Below, piece after piece: positions 1 to 8,707 of a stretch of DNA of 64,000 nt. The number at the start of each line of letters is the position of its first letter. Position 1 is the first letter of the stretch. The position numbers and the translations under genes were made by a program. Under the pieces are notes generated by a model. That model made no database searches, was not told where the DNA came from, and saw only the letters and a list, made by a program, of their open reading frames with translations. Location of the stretch: the NCBI GenBank assembly GCA_030606335.1, contig JAUWGP010000014.1, forward strand, positions 1 through 64,000, read 5' to 3'. Origin of the DNA: Caldifarciminota bacterium. Its GTDB lineage: Bacteria > Hydrothermota > UBA3073.

Positions 1-210
1 CACAGAGAGATAATATTTATTTTTCTCTGTGTACTCAAATTCTCTATCAGCGTTTTTCTTGCTTGTAGCTCACCTCTGGCAAACTTTGGGTTCAATAGAA
101 GAGAGCACAGAGGTTTTCTATTTTTTTCTTAATTTTCTACCTCAAATATACTCTGTGTCCTCTGTGGTTTTTCATTTTCTTTCATAATATTTTTCACCTA
201 ATACAGGGAG
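1..210. repeat. Dispersed CTCTGTG-type repeat segment
   Basis: Short units of the kind CACAGAG and CTCTGTGTCCTCTGTGG recur here. Relatives occur near 6364-6410, 6565-6680, 27881-27907 and 57441-57473. No gene is visible. The segment lies downstream of the first minus-strand gene. Confidence 0.6.
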
Positions 211-1122
211 TTATGACTCTCCATTCCTCTCTGCCAAAAGAATTATCCTTTTCCTCTCTTCATAGTAACCCGCAAGTTCGGCGCCTAAAAGAATTATGAT
301 CGCTATATAGTATATCCAAAGAAAAACAATAAATACACCGCCAAGATTGCCGTAGATTCTATCAAATCCAGTAAATCTCGCTATATACCAGTTAAATACG
401 CGCTTCGCAATCTCCCAGGAGCATCCTGCAAATGTCGCACCAATCATTGCGGAGCGATTTGTAACCGGGGCATGGGGAAAAATCTTATAGAACCAGAATA
501 GAAAAATAATAGTAATTAAAAGCAAAGAGACTATACCTCCTACTCCCCAAATCCATGATATTCCAGTGATACTCCGCCCCATGATTCCAATATTAATCTT
601 ACGTATAAAGGAACTGAGAGTAGTTAGAGCAAATGAAGATCCAAATGCAAATATAAATATTGGAATAATCAATAGGGACAGGAGTTTTCGCTTCCAGAAT
701 GACCATCGAACCTCTACGTTCCATATCCTATCTATTGCCTGTATTGTAGCATCAAGGAATAGTCCCGCAGTCCATAGAAGAAATATAACTCCGACGATCC
801 CCATGGATATTCTCCGCTGTATTAGTTCATTCAGAAAAAGAACTCCAGGCTGGGTTACAGCTGGCATCGCCGTCTCTAAAAAACGTATTATTGCCTCGTA
901 TGCAACTTCTGAAGAGCGTAGGATTGATGTAAAAATGGTTGTTACTATCAAGAGCAGAGGAACTATTGACATAACAAGATAAAACGATAGGGAACCTGCA
1001 AGTAACATACCACCATGTTCATATGTAAACCTTCGGTGAATTATTGAAAAAAATTGATATAATCCAACAGTAAAAGAATATAATCTCTTTGCTATTTTTT
1101 CAAGCATAAGCCAGAGTTTCAT
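211..1122 (-). CDS. YihY/BrkB-family inner membrane protein
   Basis: A 303-residue integral membrane protein of the YihY/virulence-factor-BrkB family (formerly misnamed RNase BN). About six hydrophobic segments are visible, including ones near residues 42-64, 108-128, 148-168, 190-212 and 262-285. The N-terminal YEHGGMLLAGSLSFY stretch and the later IYGNLGGVFIVFLWIYY segment are typical of the family. Length is usual for the family. The molecular function is not established; a transport or envelope role is generally assumed. It ends a minus-strand pair with nadC, 51 nt downstream of it. No strong Shine-Dalgarno precedes the first ATG, and an in-frame Met six codons on is an alternative start. 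Confidence 0.85.
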   Translation of the reverse strand: MKLWLMLEKIAKRLYSFTVGLYQFFSIIHRRFTYEHGGMLLAGSLSFYLVMSIVPLLLIVTTIFTSILRSSEVAYEAIIRFLETAMPAVTQPGVLFLNELIQRRISMGIVGVIFLLWTAGLFLDATIQAIDRIWNVEVRWSFWKRKLLSLLIIPIFIFAFGSSFALTTLSSFIRKINIGIMGRSITGISWIWGVGGIVSLLLITIIFLFWFYKIFPHAPVTNRSAMIGATFAGCSWEIAKRVFNWYIARFTGFDRIYGNLGGVFIVFLWIYYIAIIILLGAELAGYYEERKRIILLAERNGES

Positions 1123-1173
1123 AATAGATAAAATAAGTTTTCAGCCAGGAATAATACCCAATATCCTGATAGC

Positions 1174-1983
1174 TCATTCAATAATCAGACTGAAGTCAAA
1201 TGATGGTGCAGAATGGGTTATCGCTCCAATTGAGATATATTGAACACCCGTTTCTGCCATCTCTTTTACGTTTTGAATGGTCACTCCGCCTGAAACCTCA
1301 ATCTCGACAAGTCCCTCTCCAAGTATAACACACTCTTTTATATTATCTATATCCATATTATCCAGCATAATCCTCTTTACATTTGATAGTTTTAATGCTG
1401 TTTTAAACTCATTTAGGTTTTTCACCTCTATTTCAAAAGGCTCATCTATATTGAGATTTTCAATACCTCCCACAATTTTACAATGATTTTCCTTTATGAG
1501 TATTGCATCATAAAGACCAAATCTATGATTCTCAGCACCACCAATCTTTACCGCATACTTTTCCAGTTCTCTTAAAAGTGGGATTGTCTTACGTGTATCG
1601 AGAAGTCTTACACCAGTACCTCTTACCTCTTCTACAAACTCCTGTGTAACTGTGGCTATGCCTGATAGGTGGGATAGAAAGTTTAAGGCTACTCTCTCCC
1701 CGGTAAGAATAGAACTGACACTTCCTTTTATACATACAACCCTTTGATTGATGGATAGCTTAGCTCCATCTTTAGATGCGTCAAAATCTAAATTATTGTC
1801 CAGTATTTTAAAAACCATCCTTGCTATATCTATGCCACATAAGATACCAGATGCCCTGGCTATTATAACAGCGCTTACCTTACCACCAAAACGTTCGCTA
1901 CACCGAAGAACTGCATCGGTTGTGATATCACCACTTCCAATATCCTCTTCCAGTGCCTTTTTCACTATTTCTTCAATATCCAT
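1174..1983 (-). CDS. nadC: Nicotinate-nucleotide pyrophosphorylase (carboxylating)
   Basis: Converts quinolinate and PRPP to nicotinate mononucleotide, CO2 and pyrophosphate in de novo NAD synthesis in the cytoplasm. The 269-residue length is normal. Family motifs are present: LLDTRKT near residue 128, GGAENHR near 147, and ILIKENH shortly after. The C-terminal barrel strands IMLDNMD and IEVSGGV, ending in ISIGAITHS, are also recognisable. No nadA or nadB is in the window, so quinolinate synthesis must be encoded elsewhere. A promoter lies about 190 nt upstream on the minus strand (2174-2202). Confidence 0.95.
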   Translation of the reverse strand: MDIEEIVKKALEEDIGSGDITTDAVLRCSERFGGKVSAVIIARASGILCGIDIARMVFKILDNNLDFDASKDGAKLSINQRVVCIKGSVSSILTGERVALNFLSHLSGIATVTQEFVEEVRGTGVRLLDTRKTIPLLRELEKYAVKIGGAENHRFGLYDAILIKENHCKIVGGIENLNIDEPFEIEVKNLNEFKTALKLSNVKRIMLDNMDIDNIKECVILGEGLVEIEVSGGVTIQNVKEMAETGVQYISIGAITHSAPSFDFSLIIE

Positions 1984-2173
1984 AATTTGTTACTAACTTG
2001 GCATTGTAAATCCTACAAATAGTGCCTGTGCTAGTTTATTTAAATGTGAAAATATAAATTATTTTTTATGGTAAAAAATTAAAAGATAATTACTGTTATC
2101 AATGGGTTTTTACCCAAAAGGTATATCTTAATGAATTATTAATAGTCAACCTTAAATAAATTTTATGAAATTA

Positions 2174-2202
2174 ATTATACAACATATTTCTATTTTTGTC
2201 AA
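2174..2202 (-). promoter_or_regulatory. Sigma70-type promoter for nadC
   Basis: Read on the minus strand, TTGACA (2202-2197) and TATAAT (2179-2174) are separated by exactly 17 bp, a perfect consensus. It predicts a leader of about 180 nt before nadC. Confidence 0.7.
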
Positions 2203-2337
2203 CAATTTTCTTAAACTAAAAAATTTGATGAGAACCATATAAAGGGCTAAGCTTCAAAATAAAAATCTTCAGTTTTTAATATCGAACCAATCTTTTATGA
2301 AAAGGAAGATAGATTGGTCAGTAGAGCAAATTTTTGC

Positions 2338-2366
2338 TTGACATTCTTATGTTTCTATGTTACAAT
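2338..2366 (+). promoter_or_regulatory. Sigma70-type promoter for glycosyltransferase
   Basis: TTGACA at 2338-2343 and TACAAT at 2361-2366 with a 17-bp spacer, 57 nt before the glycosyltransferase ATG. Confidence 0.7.
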
Positions 2367-2423
2367 GACGCTGTGTGAGTAGTTCTTTGTTGTTTTATAT
2401 CCATATTTCTTAATGATTACAAC

Positions 2424-3560
2424 ATGAAAATCCTCCTGATAAATTGGCAGGATAGATTAAACCCACTCTCTGGTGGAGCAGAAATCCACGTTCACGAGAT
2501 ATTTAGCAGGATTGCCAGTTGGGGTAATGATATCACCCTACTCTGCAGCTCTTTTGGTAATGCTAAAAAAAAAGAAATTGTGGATGGAATGAAGATTATC
2601 AGGGTTGGAAAGAGAAATGATTTTAACTTTTATGTTCCTGCTGCTTGTGATGCACTTTTAAGAAAAGCAAAATACGACATTGTCGTCGATAACATTAATA
2701 AAATTCCATTTTTCACACCATTATATGTCCATATTCCCCTTCTTGTTATAGGTTATCACTTTTTTGGTACTGCAATTTATAGTGAAACAAACTTAATTCT
2801 CGCTTCCTATGTACATTTTACTGAAAAATTAGTTCCTAAAATATATAAAAATGAGCTCTTTTCTGTTCTATCAAAAAGCACAAAGGACGAGCTTATAAAA
2901 TGGGGTATCCCCGAGAATAATGTTCACATTGTCTCTCCTGCCATAAGTTCAGAATTTATCCCAGATTTTACCCTAAAATCCTATGATGCATCAATAGCAT
3001 ATCTTGGAAGAATTAAAAAATATAAATGTGTAGATAATTTGTTATACGCTATGCAGGACGTTATTTCAAAAATTCCATCTGCCAAACTTACTATTATTGG
3101 AACGGGTGATTATTTACCAAATCTCATCGCCTTAACAAAAAGATTAAATTTAGAGAATAACATTAATTTCACAGGGTTTATCTCCGAACAAGAGAAGAAA
3201 AGGATTCTACAAACTGCCTGGGTAGTTGTGAACACATCCCTAAAAGAAGGCTGGGGAATTACAAACATCGAGGCTAATGCCTGTGGAACACCTGTCATAG
3301 CCAGTGATTCTCCAGGTTTAAGAGATTCAGTCGTCGATGGAAAGACTGGCTTCTTGGTGAAACACGGTGATCAAAAGACACTTGCTAAGAGGATAATTAA
3401 AATTTTGCAAGATAAACCTTTAAGAGAAAGACTTTCCAAAGAATCTATAAACTGGGCAAATCAATTTACCTGGGATAATGCTGCAAAAGAAATGTTCGAA
3501 TTAATCAAATATAAAGTGAAAAGAAAAAACGATTTTAATACCCCTCCCTCCAGAAATTAA
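2424..3560 (+). CDS. Glycosyltransferase, GT4 family (GT-B fold)
   Basis: A 378-residue GT-B glycosyltransferase that transfers an activated sugar onto an envelope glycan or lipid; donor and acceptor cannot be read from sequence. The N-terminal half starts with MKILLINWQDRLNPLSGGAE, typical of GT4 enzymes. The C-terminal half begins at about residue 190 with IAYLGRIKKYKCVDNLL. It holds the E-x7-E element in EGWGITNIEANACGTPVIAS (about 275-294). There is no signal peptide, so it is cytoplasmic or membrane-peripheral. Its 3' end overlaps the convergent dehydratase gene by 26 nt. Together with that gene, manC and rfbA elsewhere in the window, it suggests a surface polysaccharide pathway. Confidence 0.88.
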   Translation: MKILLINWQDRLNPLSGGAEIHVHEIFSRIASWGNDITLLCSSFGNAKKKEIVDGMKIIRVGKRNDFNFYVPAACDALLRKAKYDIVVDNINKIPFFTPLYVHIPLLVIGYHFFGTAIYSETNLILASYVHFTEKLVPKIYKNELFSVLSKSTKDELIKWGIPENNVHIVSPAISSEFIPDFTLKSYDASIAYLGRIKKYKCVDNLLYAMQDVISKIPSAKLTIIGTGDYLPNLIALTKRLNLENNINFTGFISEQEKKRILQTAWVVVNTSLKEGWGITNIEANACGTPVIASDSPGLRDSVVDGKTGFLVKHGDQKTLAKRIIKILQDKPLRERLSKESINWANQFTWDNAAKEMFELIKYKVKRKNDFNTPPSRN

Positions 3561-4491
3561 GGATATCCTCAAGAGTCTTCTCAAAGGAAATCTTAGGCTG
3601 CCAACCGGTAGCAGATCTGAATTTTGTAGAATCACCAATTAGGCGCGGAACATCAGATGGTCGGAGCTTATGCTTATCAACCACTACATCCACGCTCACG
3701 TTAGCAAGGGATATTAGAGTGGAAAGTATATCTCCTATCCGCCAGCCAACCCCTGAAGAAATATTGTATACCTCACCAGGTATTCCCGTAGAGAGAGCAA
3801 GCCAGTAACCTCTTACCATATCTCTTACATCTGTAAAGTCTCTCACAGCCTCCAGGTTTCCAACCTTTATAATAGGTTCCTTTACACCTTTCTCTATATC
3901 TACTACCTGCTTTGCAAAGTCAGAGCAGACGAAAACATTTGGTCTGCGTGGTCCTGTATGGTTGAATCCCCTGGTTCTTATTACTTTCATTCCATAGCTT
4001 TTAAAATACTGGTATGCAAGCATGTCCTGACCAACCTTGCTTACACCATATGGAGAGAGTGGACGGAGTGGATTTGTCTCTTTTATAGGTACTTCATCCT
4101 CTTTCACAGCTCCATACTCTTCTGATGAACCAGCTATTTGAATAAGAGAGTCAACACCTGTTCTCCTTACTGCCTCAAATAGATTTAGTTCTCCTATTAT
4201 ATTTGTTTCAAGAGACTCTGCTGGAGCGCTCCATGATGTAGGGACAAAGCTCTGAGCAGCCAGATGGAATATCATAGCCGGTTTTAGTTCCTCTATAACA
4301 TCTCTTATAGACGAGGCATCACGAAGGTCGCATTCGTAAAATTCCACTTTATCTATAAAATGCTCTATATTTTCTGTTCTTGACCTCCATCTCTTTATAC
4401 CGTATATCTTGAGATCGTCTTTTTTCAGGAGATAATCAGCAAGATGGCTGCCAGCAAAACCCGTAATCCCTGTTATAAGCACACGAGTCAT
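3535..4491 (-). CDS. GDP-mannose 4,6-dehydratase / GDP-6-deoxymannose reductase-like SDR
   Basis: An extended short-chain dehydrogenase of 318 residues acting on nucleotide sugars. The N-terminal GITGFAGSHL binds NAD(P). The catalytic Y-x3-K is in YGVSK (about residue 148), preceded by GSSEEYG. Signature segments HLAAQSFVP and RGFNHTGPRR resemble the GMD/RMD group. GDP-mannose from ManC (gene at 25036) would be the natural substrate, giving GDP-4-keto-6-deoxymannose or GDP-rhamnose. Family resemblance cannot separate dehydratase from reductase. The gene is tail-to-tail with the glycosyltransferase and overlaps its last 26 nt. Confidence 0.82.
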   Translation of the reverse strand: MTRVLITGITGFAGSHLADYLLKKDDLKIYGIKRWRSRTENIEHFIDKVEFYECDLRDASSIRDVIEELKPAMIFHLAAQSFVPTSWSAPAESLETNIIGELNLFEAVRRTGVDSLIQIAGSSEEYGAVKEDEVPIKETNPLRPLSPYGVSKVGQDMLAYQYFKSYGMKVIRTRGFNHTGPRRPNVFVCSDFAKQVVDIEKGVKEPIIKVGNLEAVRDFTDVRDMVRGYWLALSTGIPGEVYNISSGVGWRIGDILSTLISLANVSVDVVVDKHKLRPSDVPRLIGDSTKFRSATGWQPKISFEKTLEDILNFWREGY

Positions 4492-4597
4492 GGAACCCCC
4501 TATATAAATTAAATTTCAAATTACAAAATCTAAATAACTAAACAACAAATTTCTTTGACATTGGAATTTCGGGCTTTTATTAGAAATTAGAAACCTG

Positions 4598-4623
4598 CCC
4601 CGCACTTATGCATAAGTGCGGGG
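4598..4623. terminator. Perfect 26-bp palindrome after phosphoesterase gene
   Basis: The half-site CCCCGCACTTATG is followed directly by its exact reverse complement. It lies 23 nt past the stop of the minus-strand phosphoesterase gene. No strong T tract follows on the minus strand, so it may be an RNA-stabilising hairpin or weak terminator rather than a classic intrinsic terminator. Confidence 0.5.
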
Positions 4624-4645
4624 TGAAGATTTTGAAATTTTGTTA

Positions 4646-5371
4646 TTATATTCCTATGCTTAGCCGTTCAGCAAGAAATCTTGGAAGTCCTCTTTCTATT
4701 ATCTTCCTTTGAACCTTGTCAATATCATATGCTACCCTTATGATCTGAACCTCCTCCTTTTCTTCATTTATCAGGCAAAAGGATGCCCTTGGATCATTGT
4801 CTCTCGGTTGTCCAACACTGCCGCAATTAATGATATATTTACTATCCTCTTTAATTAAAAACTTTTTGTCATCTATAATCCCACAAGTTTCATTTCCTTT
4901 TGTAAATGTGATGGGTTCATGTGAATGCCCTATAAGACAAACTTTTTCGGTTAAATCGTTAAATTGATAGAATGCATCTTGTATACTAAGGATATAATTC
5001 CACTCTTCTGGTGCTTTTGGTGTTGAATGGACGAGAAGCATATGCTCTCTTACCACTTGAATAGGCAAATTTGATAGATAACTCATATTATCATCTGTAA
5101 GGACATCTTTAGTCCATTCACATGCCAACCTCGCATTTACACTGAAGTAACGCAAATCTGTTAGGCCTAAAACGCCATACTCATGATTGCCAACAACAGA
5201 TACATCTACAATTTTCTTAACCTTTTGCAAACACTCATTTGGATTCGGACCATAACCCACAATGTCACCGAGACACAGTATGTTATCTGGTTTGATATCG
5301 TCAATTTTTCTAAGTACCGCCTCAAATGCTTCAAGATTAGCGTGTATATCCGAGATTACAGCCAACCTCAT
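4646..5371 (-). CDS. Calcineurin-like metallophosphoesterase (YfcE/ApaH-like)
   Basis: A 241-residue cytoplasmic metallophosphoesterase with the full metal-binding set: SDIHAN at the N-terminus (D-x-H), CLGDIVGYGP (GD), VGNHEYG (GNHE), LVHSTP and IGHSHEP (GHxH). It lacks a signal peptide. The family hydrolyses phosphodiesters or dinucleotides; the natural substrate is unknown. The start codon overlaps the nusB stop region by 4 nt (5368-5371), implying translational coupling in a ribH-nusB-phosphoesterase transcript. Confidence 0.88.
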   Translation of the reverse strand: MRLAVISDIHANLEAFEAVLRKIDDIKPDNILCLGDIVGYGPNPNECLQKVKKIVDVSVVGNHEYGVLGLTDLRYFSVNARLACEWTKDVLTDDNMSYLSNLPIQVVREHMLLVHSTPKAPEEWNYILSIQDAFYQFNDLTEKVCLIGHSHEPITFTKGNETCGIIDDKKFLIKEDSKYIINCGSVGQPRDNDPRASFCLINEEKEEVQIIRVAYDIDKVQRKIIERGLPRFLAERLSIGI

Positions 5372-5805
5372 AAATTACCCTTCTTTCTTAGTCTTAATTT
5401 ATATTTTCTTTTAAGCACCCTATCCAAAATACCGTTTACAAACTTACTCGAATCCGCTGTTGAGTATATCTTGGCTATCTCTATCGCCTCATCCATTGAC
5501 ACCTTTGGAGGGATATCATCCAGATATAGTATTTCATAGATGGCAATTCGTAAGATATTTCTATCTATTATAGCAATCCTTTTGATGTCCCAATTTTTCA
5601 CTATATTCCTGAGTACAGCATCTATACTTTCCTCCTTAGTTGTAACACCCTTCAAAAGCCTACGTGTATAAGCCTTATCAAAAACTGGTTTACTCCAGTT
5701 TGAACAGATATCATTGTACGCCTGTTCAGGATTCTCCCCAGTCGTTTCCATTCTGTAAAGCGTCTTTAAAACAACTTCTCTTGCTTCTCTCCTGGATTTC
5801 ATCAA
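5368..5805 (-). CDS. nusB: Transcription antitermination factor NusB
   Basis: A 145-residue all-helical RNA-binding protein that pairs with S10/NusE in antitermination of rRNA operons. The start RREAREVVLKTLYRME and the later VSMDEAIEIAKIYSTADSSK segment with the terminal FVNGILD are family signatures. Length is normal. It lies 62 nt downstream of ribH, the common bacterial arrangement ribH-nusB, which supports both calls. Confidence 0.93.
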   Translation of the reverse strand: MMKSRREAREVVLKTLYRMETTGENPEQAYNDICSNWSKPVFDKAYTRRLLKGVTTKEESIDAVLRNIVKNWDIKRIAIIDRNILRIAIYEILYLDDIPPKVSMDEAIEIAKIYSTADSSKFVNGILDRVLKRKYKLRLRKKGNL

Positions 5806-5867
5806 CAGGTTCCCCTTTTTTTATACAATTGTATTTGAAAAATATATTTGTGCAGCTCCTTATAGGA

Positions 5868-6326
5868 CTAAAAAATCTTGATATTTACAAGTTCAAGGGC
5901 TGTCATGGCAGCAGAAAAGCCTTTGTTCCCCAGTTTCCCACCAGCCCTATCCAAAGCCTGGTCAAATGTATCAACTGTAATAATACCTAAAACTACAGGG
6001 ATATCACATTCAAGATTTATCTGCATTATACCCTTAATAATATTACCCGCAATAAAATCAAAATGTGGGGTTTCTCCTCTTATTATCGTACCTAAACATA
6101 TTACTGCATCGAATTTCTTTTTCTTTATAAGCGCCTTTGCAAGTTGGGGTATCTCGTAGGCACCAGGAACCTTAAATACCTCTATATCATTTCCTTTTAC
6201 CCCGTGCCTTATTAGACAATCCTCGGCACCTTCTATCAGCCTATCGCTTATAATGTTGTTGAACCTCGATGCAACAATTGCAAATCTTTTACCAATTCCG
6301 ATTATCTTACCTTCATGTACCTTCAT
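5868..6326 (-). CDS. ribH: 6,7-dimethyl-8-ribityllumazine synthase
   Basis: Condenses 5-amino-6-ribitylaminouracil with 3,4-dihydroxy-2-butanone 4-phosphate, the penultimate step of riboflavin synthesis. I chose the Met at 6326 (152 residues) because AGGGAGG sits just upstream; an in-frame start 13 codons earlier lacks support. Motifs include FKVPGAYEIP (substrate-binding loop), CLGTIIRGETPHFD and GIITVDTFDQALDRAGGKLGNKG. No other rib gene is in the window and I see no FMN riboswitch in the leader. First gene of the ribH-nusB-phosphoesterase unit. Confidence 0.95.
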   Translation of the reverse strand: MKVHEGKIIGIGKRFAIVASRFNNIISDRLIEGAEDCLIRHGVKGNDIEVFKVPGAYEIPQLAKALIKKKKFDAVICLGTIIRGETPHFDFIAGNIIKGIMQINLECDIPVVLGIITVDTFDQALDRAGGKLGNKGFSAAMTALELVNIKIF

Positions 6327-6752
6327 AAATCCTCCCTGGTATAATACTGTTGTGTTAAATATCAACCACAGAGTCCACAGAGATTACAGAATTTTTTTCT
6401 CTGTGTTCTCCTAAGTACTATGTTTTTCTAATTCATATAATAGAACAAAAGATAATAATCCCTTTAATCTAATAGTGTCGCTGCTCTTTAAGAGAAAAAT
6501 CAAATTTATTCGAAGAATCCTGTTGAGAAATTCTCAAATCTTTCAACACTTATTTTTTAAACAACAGAGCACACAGAGGAACTAAAGAGTTCTTATTTCT
6601 TTTTCCCTCCGCGTTCTCTGTCCCGCTTCCTTCGGGATCCCACTAAGGCGGGATGACCTCTTTAGTTACAGTTCTGTGGTTAGTTCATAAATTTAACATA
6701 ACTATAATAGTCTCCATTATCAGATATCTAACCAAGTGTGATTTTCACGTTT

Positions 6753-6781
6753 ATTATATCATATTTTTCTTACTCTGTCAA
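6753..6781 (-). promoter_or_regulatory. Sigma70-type promoter for ribH-nusB operon
   Basis: On the minus strand TTGACA (6781-6776) and TATAAT (6758-6753) have a 17-bp spacer. If it drives ribH, the leader is about 420 nt and contains dispersed repeats. Confidence 0.6.
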
Positions 6782-6893
6782 GCTTTTATTTAGAGAGCTC
6801 TGAAAAACTACCTTTGAGCTCTCTTGATTACACAGATTTCTGGATTTTTTAAAATATCTTATTTAATCACTGTGAATTCCATAAAAAAAATAC

Positions 6894-6922
6894 TTGACAT
6901 TTTAATAAATTTATTGTATAAT
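6894..6922 (+). promoter_or_regulatory. Upstream sigma70-type promoter for exbB operon
   Basis: TTGACA 6894-6899 and TATAAT 6917-6922, with a 17-bp spacer. First of two consensus promoters facing exbB. Confidence 0.65.
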
Positions 6923-7064
6923 ATATCACTTAATTACTAATGTCTAACCTAAACAGGACTTTAATCATATACTACTATAACTAAATTGTTTCTATTTCCT
7001 ATTATATTACTTACGTTAAAAACCAGGTAAGAAATAAATTTTATTCCCCTTGTTTATTTTAAGG

Positions 7065-7093
7065 TTGACAAATCACAAATTTTGGTATATAAT
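7065..7093 (+). promoter_or_regulatory. Proximal sigma70-type promoter for exbB operon
   Basis: TTGACA 7065-7070 and TATAAT 7088-7093 with a 17-bp spacer, 85 nt upstream of the exbB GTG start. Confidence 0.75.
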
Positions 7094-7178
7094 ATATATA
7101 GTTCCAGGTGTGTTTTTATTCTTTGACATTCCTTTGTGACAGGTATAAGTACGTGCTACTCTTAACAAGGAGGTCGGT

Positions 7179-7796
7179 GTGGTAGAGTTTTTTCAGAAAG
7201 GTGGACCATTCATGTGGCCGCTTCTTTTCACTGCAATAGCAGGTTTCGCCTTCGTCATCGAAAGGTTCATTTCGTATACCATGGCCTCAATTAATGGTAA
7301 AAGATTTTCTGATGGCCTGAAAAATACTTTAAGCAAGAAGGGTGTAGAAGGAGGTTTGGAATACTGTCGCAGGTATAAGGCTCCTCTTGCCAGGGCTATA
7401 GAGGCAGGACTAATTACCTATCAAAAGGTTGGTCCCAATAAGGATGCACTCGAGGAAGCGATTATCAATGCTGGTAATGTCGAACTCGCATTTCTTGAGA
7501 GAGGGCTGCCAATACTATCCGCAGTTTCCACGGTTGCTCCCATCATGGGATTCCTTGGAACGGTTTCGGGTATGATTCGAGCATTTGATGCAGTCGCTAT
7601 AGCTGGAGAGATCGAACCTACACTCGTAGCATCAGGTATATCAGAGGCTCTTATTACAACAGCAACAGGACTTGCAATTGCCTTCCCAATTGTGCTCTTC
7701 CATGTATTTTTCACTACCCGAGCTAATGGATATACACGAATGATGGAAAACTCCGCAGCCTCGATTGTAGAATACCTCTTGGAGAGAACGCCCTAA
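7179..7796 (+). CDS. exbB: MotA/TolQ/ExbB proton channel family protein
   Basis: An inner membrane channel subunit that couples proton flow to TonB (or TolA) energisation of outer-membrane processes. It has 205 residues with a GTG start chosen for the AAGGAGG 6-12 nt upstream. Three hydrophobic segments are visible: about residues 10-30 (PLLFTAIAGFAFVIERFI), about 110-135 (ILSAVSTVAPIMGFLGTVSGM) and about 150-175. The conserved LGTVSGMIRAF and ISEALITTATGLAIAFP motifs identify the family. It heads a compact operon with two ExbD-type proteins and TonB. Confidence 0.92.
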   Translation: MVEFFQKGGPFMWPLLFTAIAGFAFVIERFISYTMASINGKRFSDGLKNTLSKKGVEGGLEYCRRYKAPLARAIEAGLITYQKVGPNKDALEEAIINAGNVELAFLERGLPILSAVSTVAPIMGFLGTVSGMIRAFDAVAIAGEIEPTLVASGISEALITTATGLAIAFPIVLFHVFFTTRANGYTRMMENSAASIVEYLLERTP

Positions 7797-7809
7797 AAAA
7801 GGAGACATT

Positions 7810-8226
7810 ATGAAATTCGGAGGTAGAAGAAAAAGGATGAAAGCAGAAATCCCAACCGCTTCTATGGCTGATATAGCGTTTCTCCTCATCGTCTTTTTTA
7901 TGTTGACCTCCGTTTTTGCAACGGAGAAGGGATTGCAAATCGTACTCCCGGAGAAGGGTGAAGTAGTCAAGATAAAAAAGGCTAATATTTCTCAGGTTTA
8001 TGTGAATGCCTTAGGTCAGGTGAGGATAGAAGGTGAGGATGTAAGCCTTGAAAATATAAAAGAAAAGATTTCAGCTATGCTTGCGGTGAATGACTCTCTT
8101 GTATTTTCACTGAAGGCGGATCGTAGATGCAAATATGATATCATAATAAAGGTATTTGACGAAATGAGACTTGCCAATGCACATCGTGTAGCCTTTGCGC
8201 CACCGGAAGAAAGAGAAAAGAAATAG
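7810..8226 (+). CDS. exbD: ExbD/TolR family protein (first copy)
   Basis: A 138-residue single-pass inner membrane protein of the ExbB-ExbD-TonB motor. A basic N-terminus is followed by PTASMADIAFLLIVFFMLTS, in which the membrane-embedded Asp is the proton-carrying residue of the family. The rest is a periplasmic domain. GGAGACATT precedes the ATG. It is 13 nt after exbB and is followed by a paralog with a near-identical membrane segment. Confidence 0.92.
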   Translation: MKFGGRRKRMKAEIPTASMADIAFLLIVFFMLTSVFATEKGLQIVLPEKGEVVKIKKANISQVYVNALGQVRIEGEDVSLENIKEKISAMLAVNDSLVFSLKADRRCKYDIIIKVFDEMRLANAHRVAFAPPEEREKK

Positions 8227-8292
8227 CAAGGATTGAACTTGAATAGTAGTATAAATGTATATAAATTTTTAGATTTATTATAGGAGGTTTTT

Positions 8293-8706
8293 ATGCGGCT
8301 TTCGAGAGAGGAAAAAGGATTTCCAGAGATTCCTACCTGTTCCATGGCCGATATAGCCTTCCTCCTTATTGTGTTCTTTATGTTGACATCGGTTTTCAGG
8401 GTTGAAACAGGATTTAAGGGAATTAAACTTCCAGCTGCAGTGGAGACAAAAAAATTACCAAAGAAAGACATAACTCATCTATGGATATCCAGCGAAGGCC
8501 TGATTTCGATAGACGATAATGTTATGTCGAAGGAATACATTCCATCAATAATGGGTCGAAAGGTCGAGGTAAATCCCAACCTGATTGTATCCATAAAAAT
8601 GGATAAGGACGGTGTTTATGGAGATCTTTCGGACGTGTTCGAGGGTCTTAAAGGAGCTGCAGCATACAAGGTTTCTCTGGCAACAGAGAAGAAGAGAGGT
8701 AGATAA
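8293..8706 (+). CDS. exbD: ExbD/TolR family protein (second copy)
   Basis: A 137-residue paralog of the preceding gene, sharing the SMADIAFLLIVFFMLTSVF membrane segment with its conserved Asp. The periplasmic domain is divergent. TAGGAGG lies 6-12 nt before the start. Two ExbD-type subunits in one operon may form a heteromeric ExbD pair, as described for some Gram-negative TonB systems. The stop is immediately followed by tonB. Confidence 0.9.
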   Translation: MRLSREEKGFPEIPTCSMADIAFLLIVFFMLTSVFRVETGFKGIKLPAAVETKKLPKKDITHLWISSEGLISIDDNVMSKEYIPSIMGRKVEVNPNLIVSIKMDKDGVYGDLSDVFEGLKGAAAYKVSLATEKKRGR

Positions 8707-8707
8707 A

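Larger units (their letters stand above)
1984..2423. other. Divergent intergenic region nadC / glycosyltransferase
   Basis: This 440-nt AT-rich region separates divergent genes. It holds one minus-strand promoter for nadC and one plus-strand promoter for the glycosyltransferase. I see no gene, RNA or repeat in the rest. Confidence 0.6.
6327..7178. other. Long divergent intergenic region ribH / exbB
   Basis: The region of 852 nt holds CTCTGTG-type repeats (about 6364-6410 and 6565-6680). A CCCGCTTCCTTCGGGATCCC hairpin-type repeat lies near 6628-6656, with a relative at 48727-48763. A minus-strand promoter and two plus-strand promoters are annotated separately. No coding signal is evident. Confidence 0.6.

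Noticed and set aside
8612-8707. TonB start inside the second exbD
   Set aside because: It would add 32 residues in an alternative frame of exbD; the Met at 8708 gives the normal TonB N-terminus.
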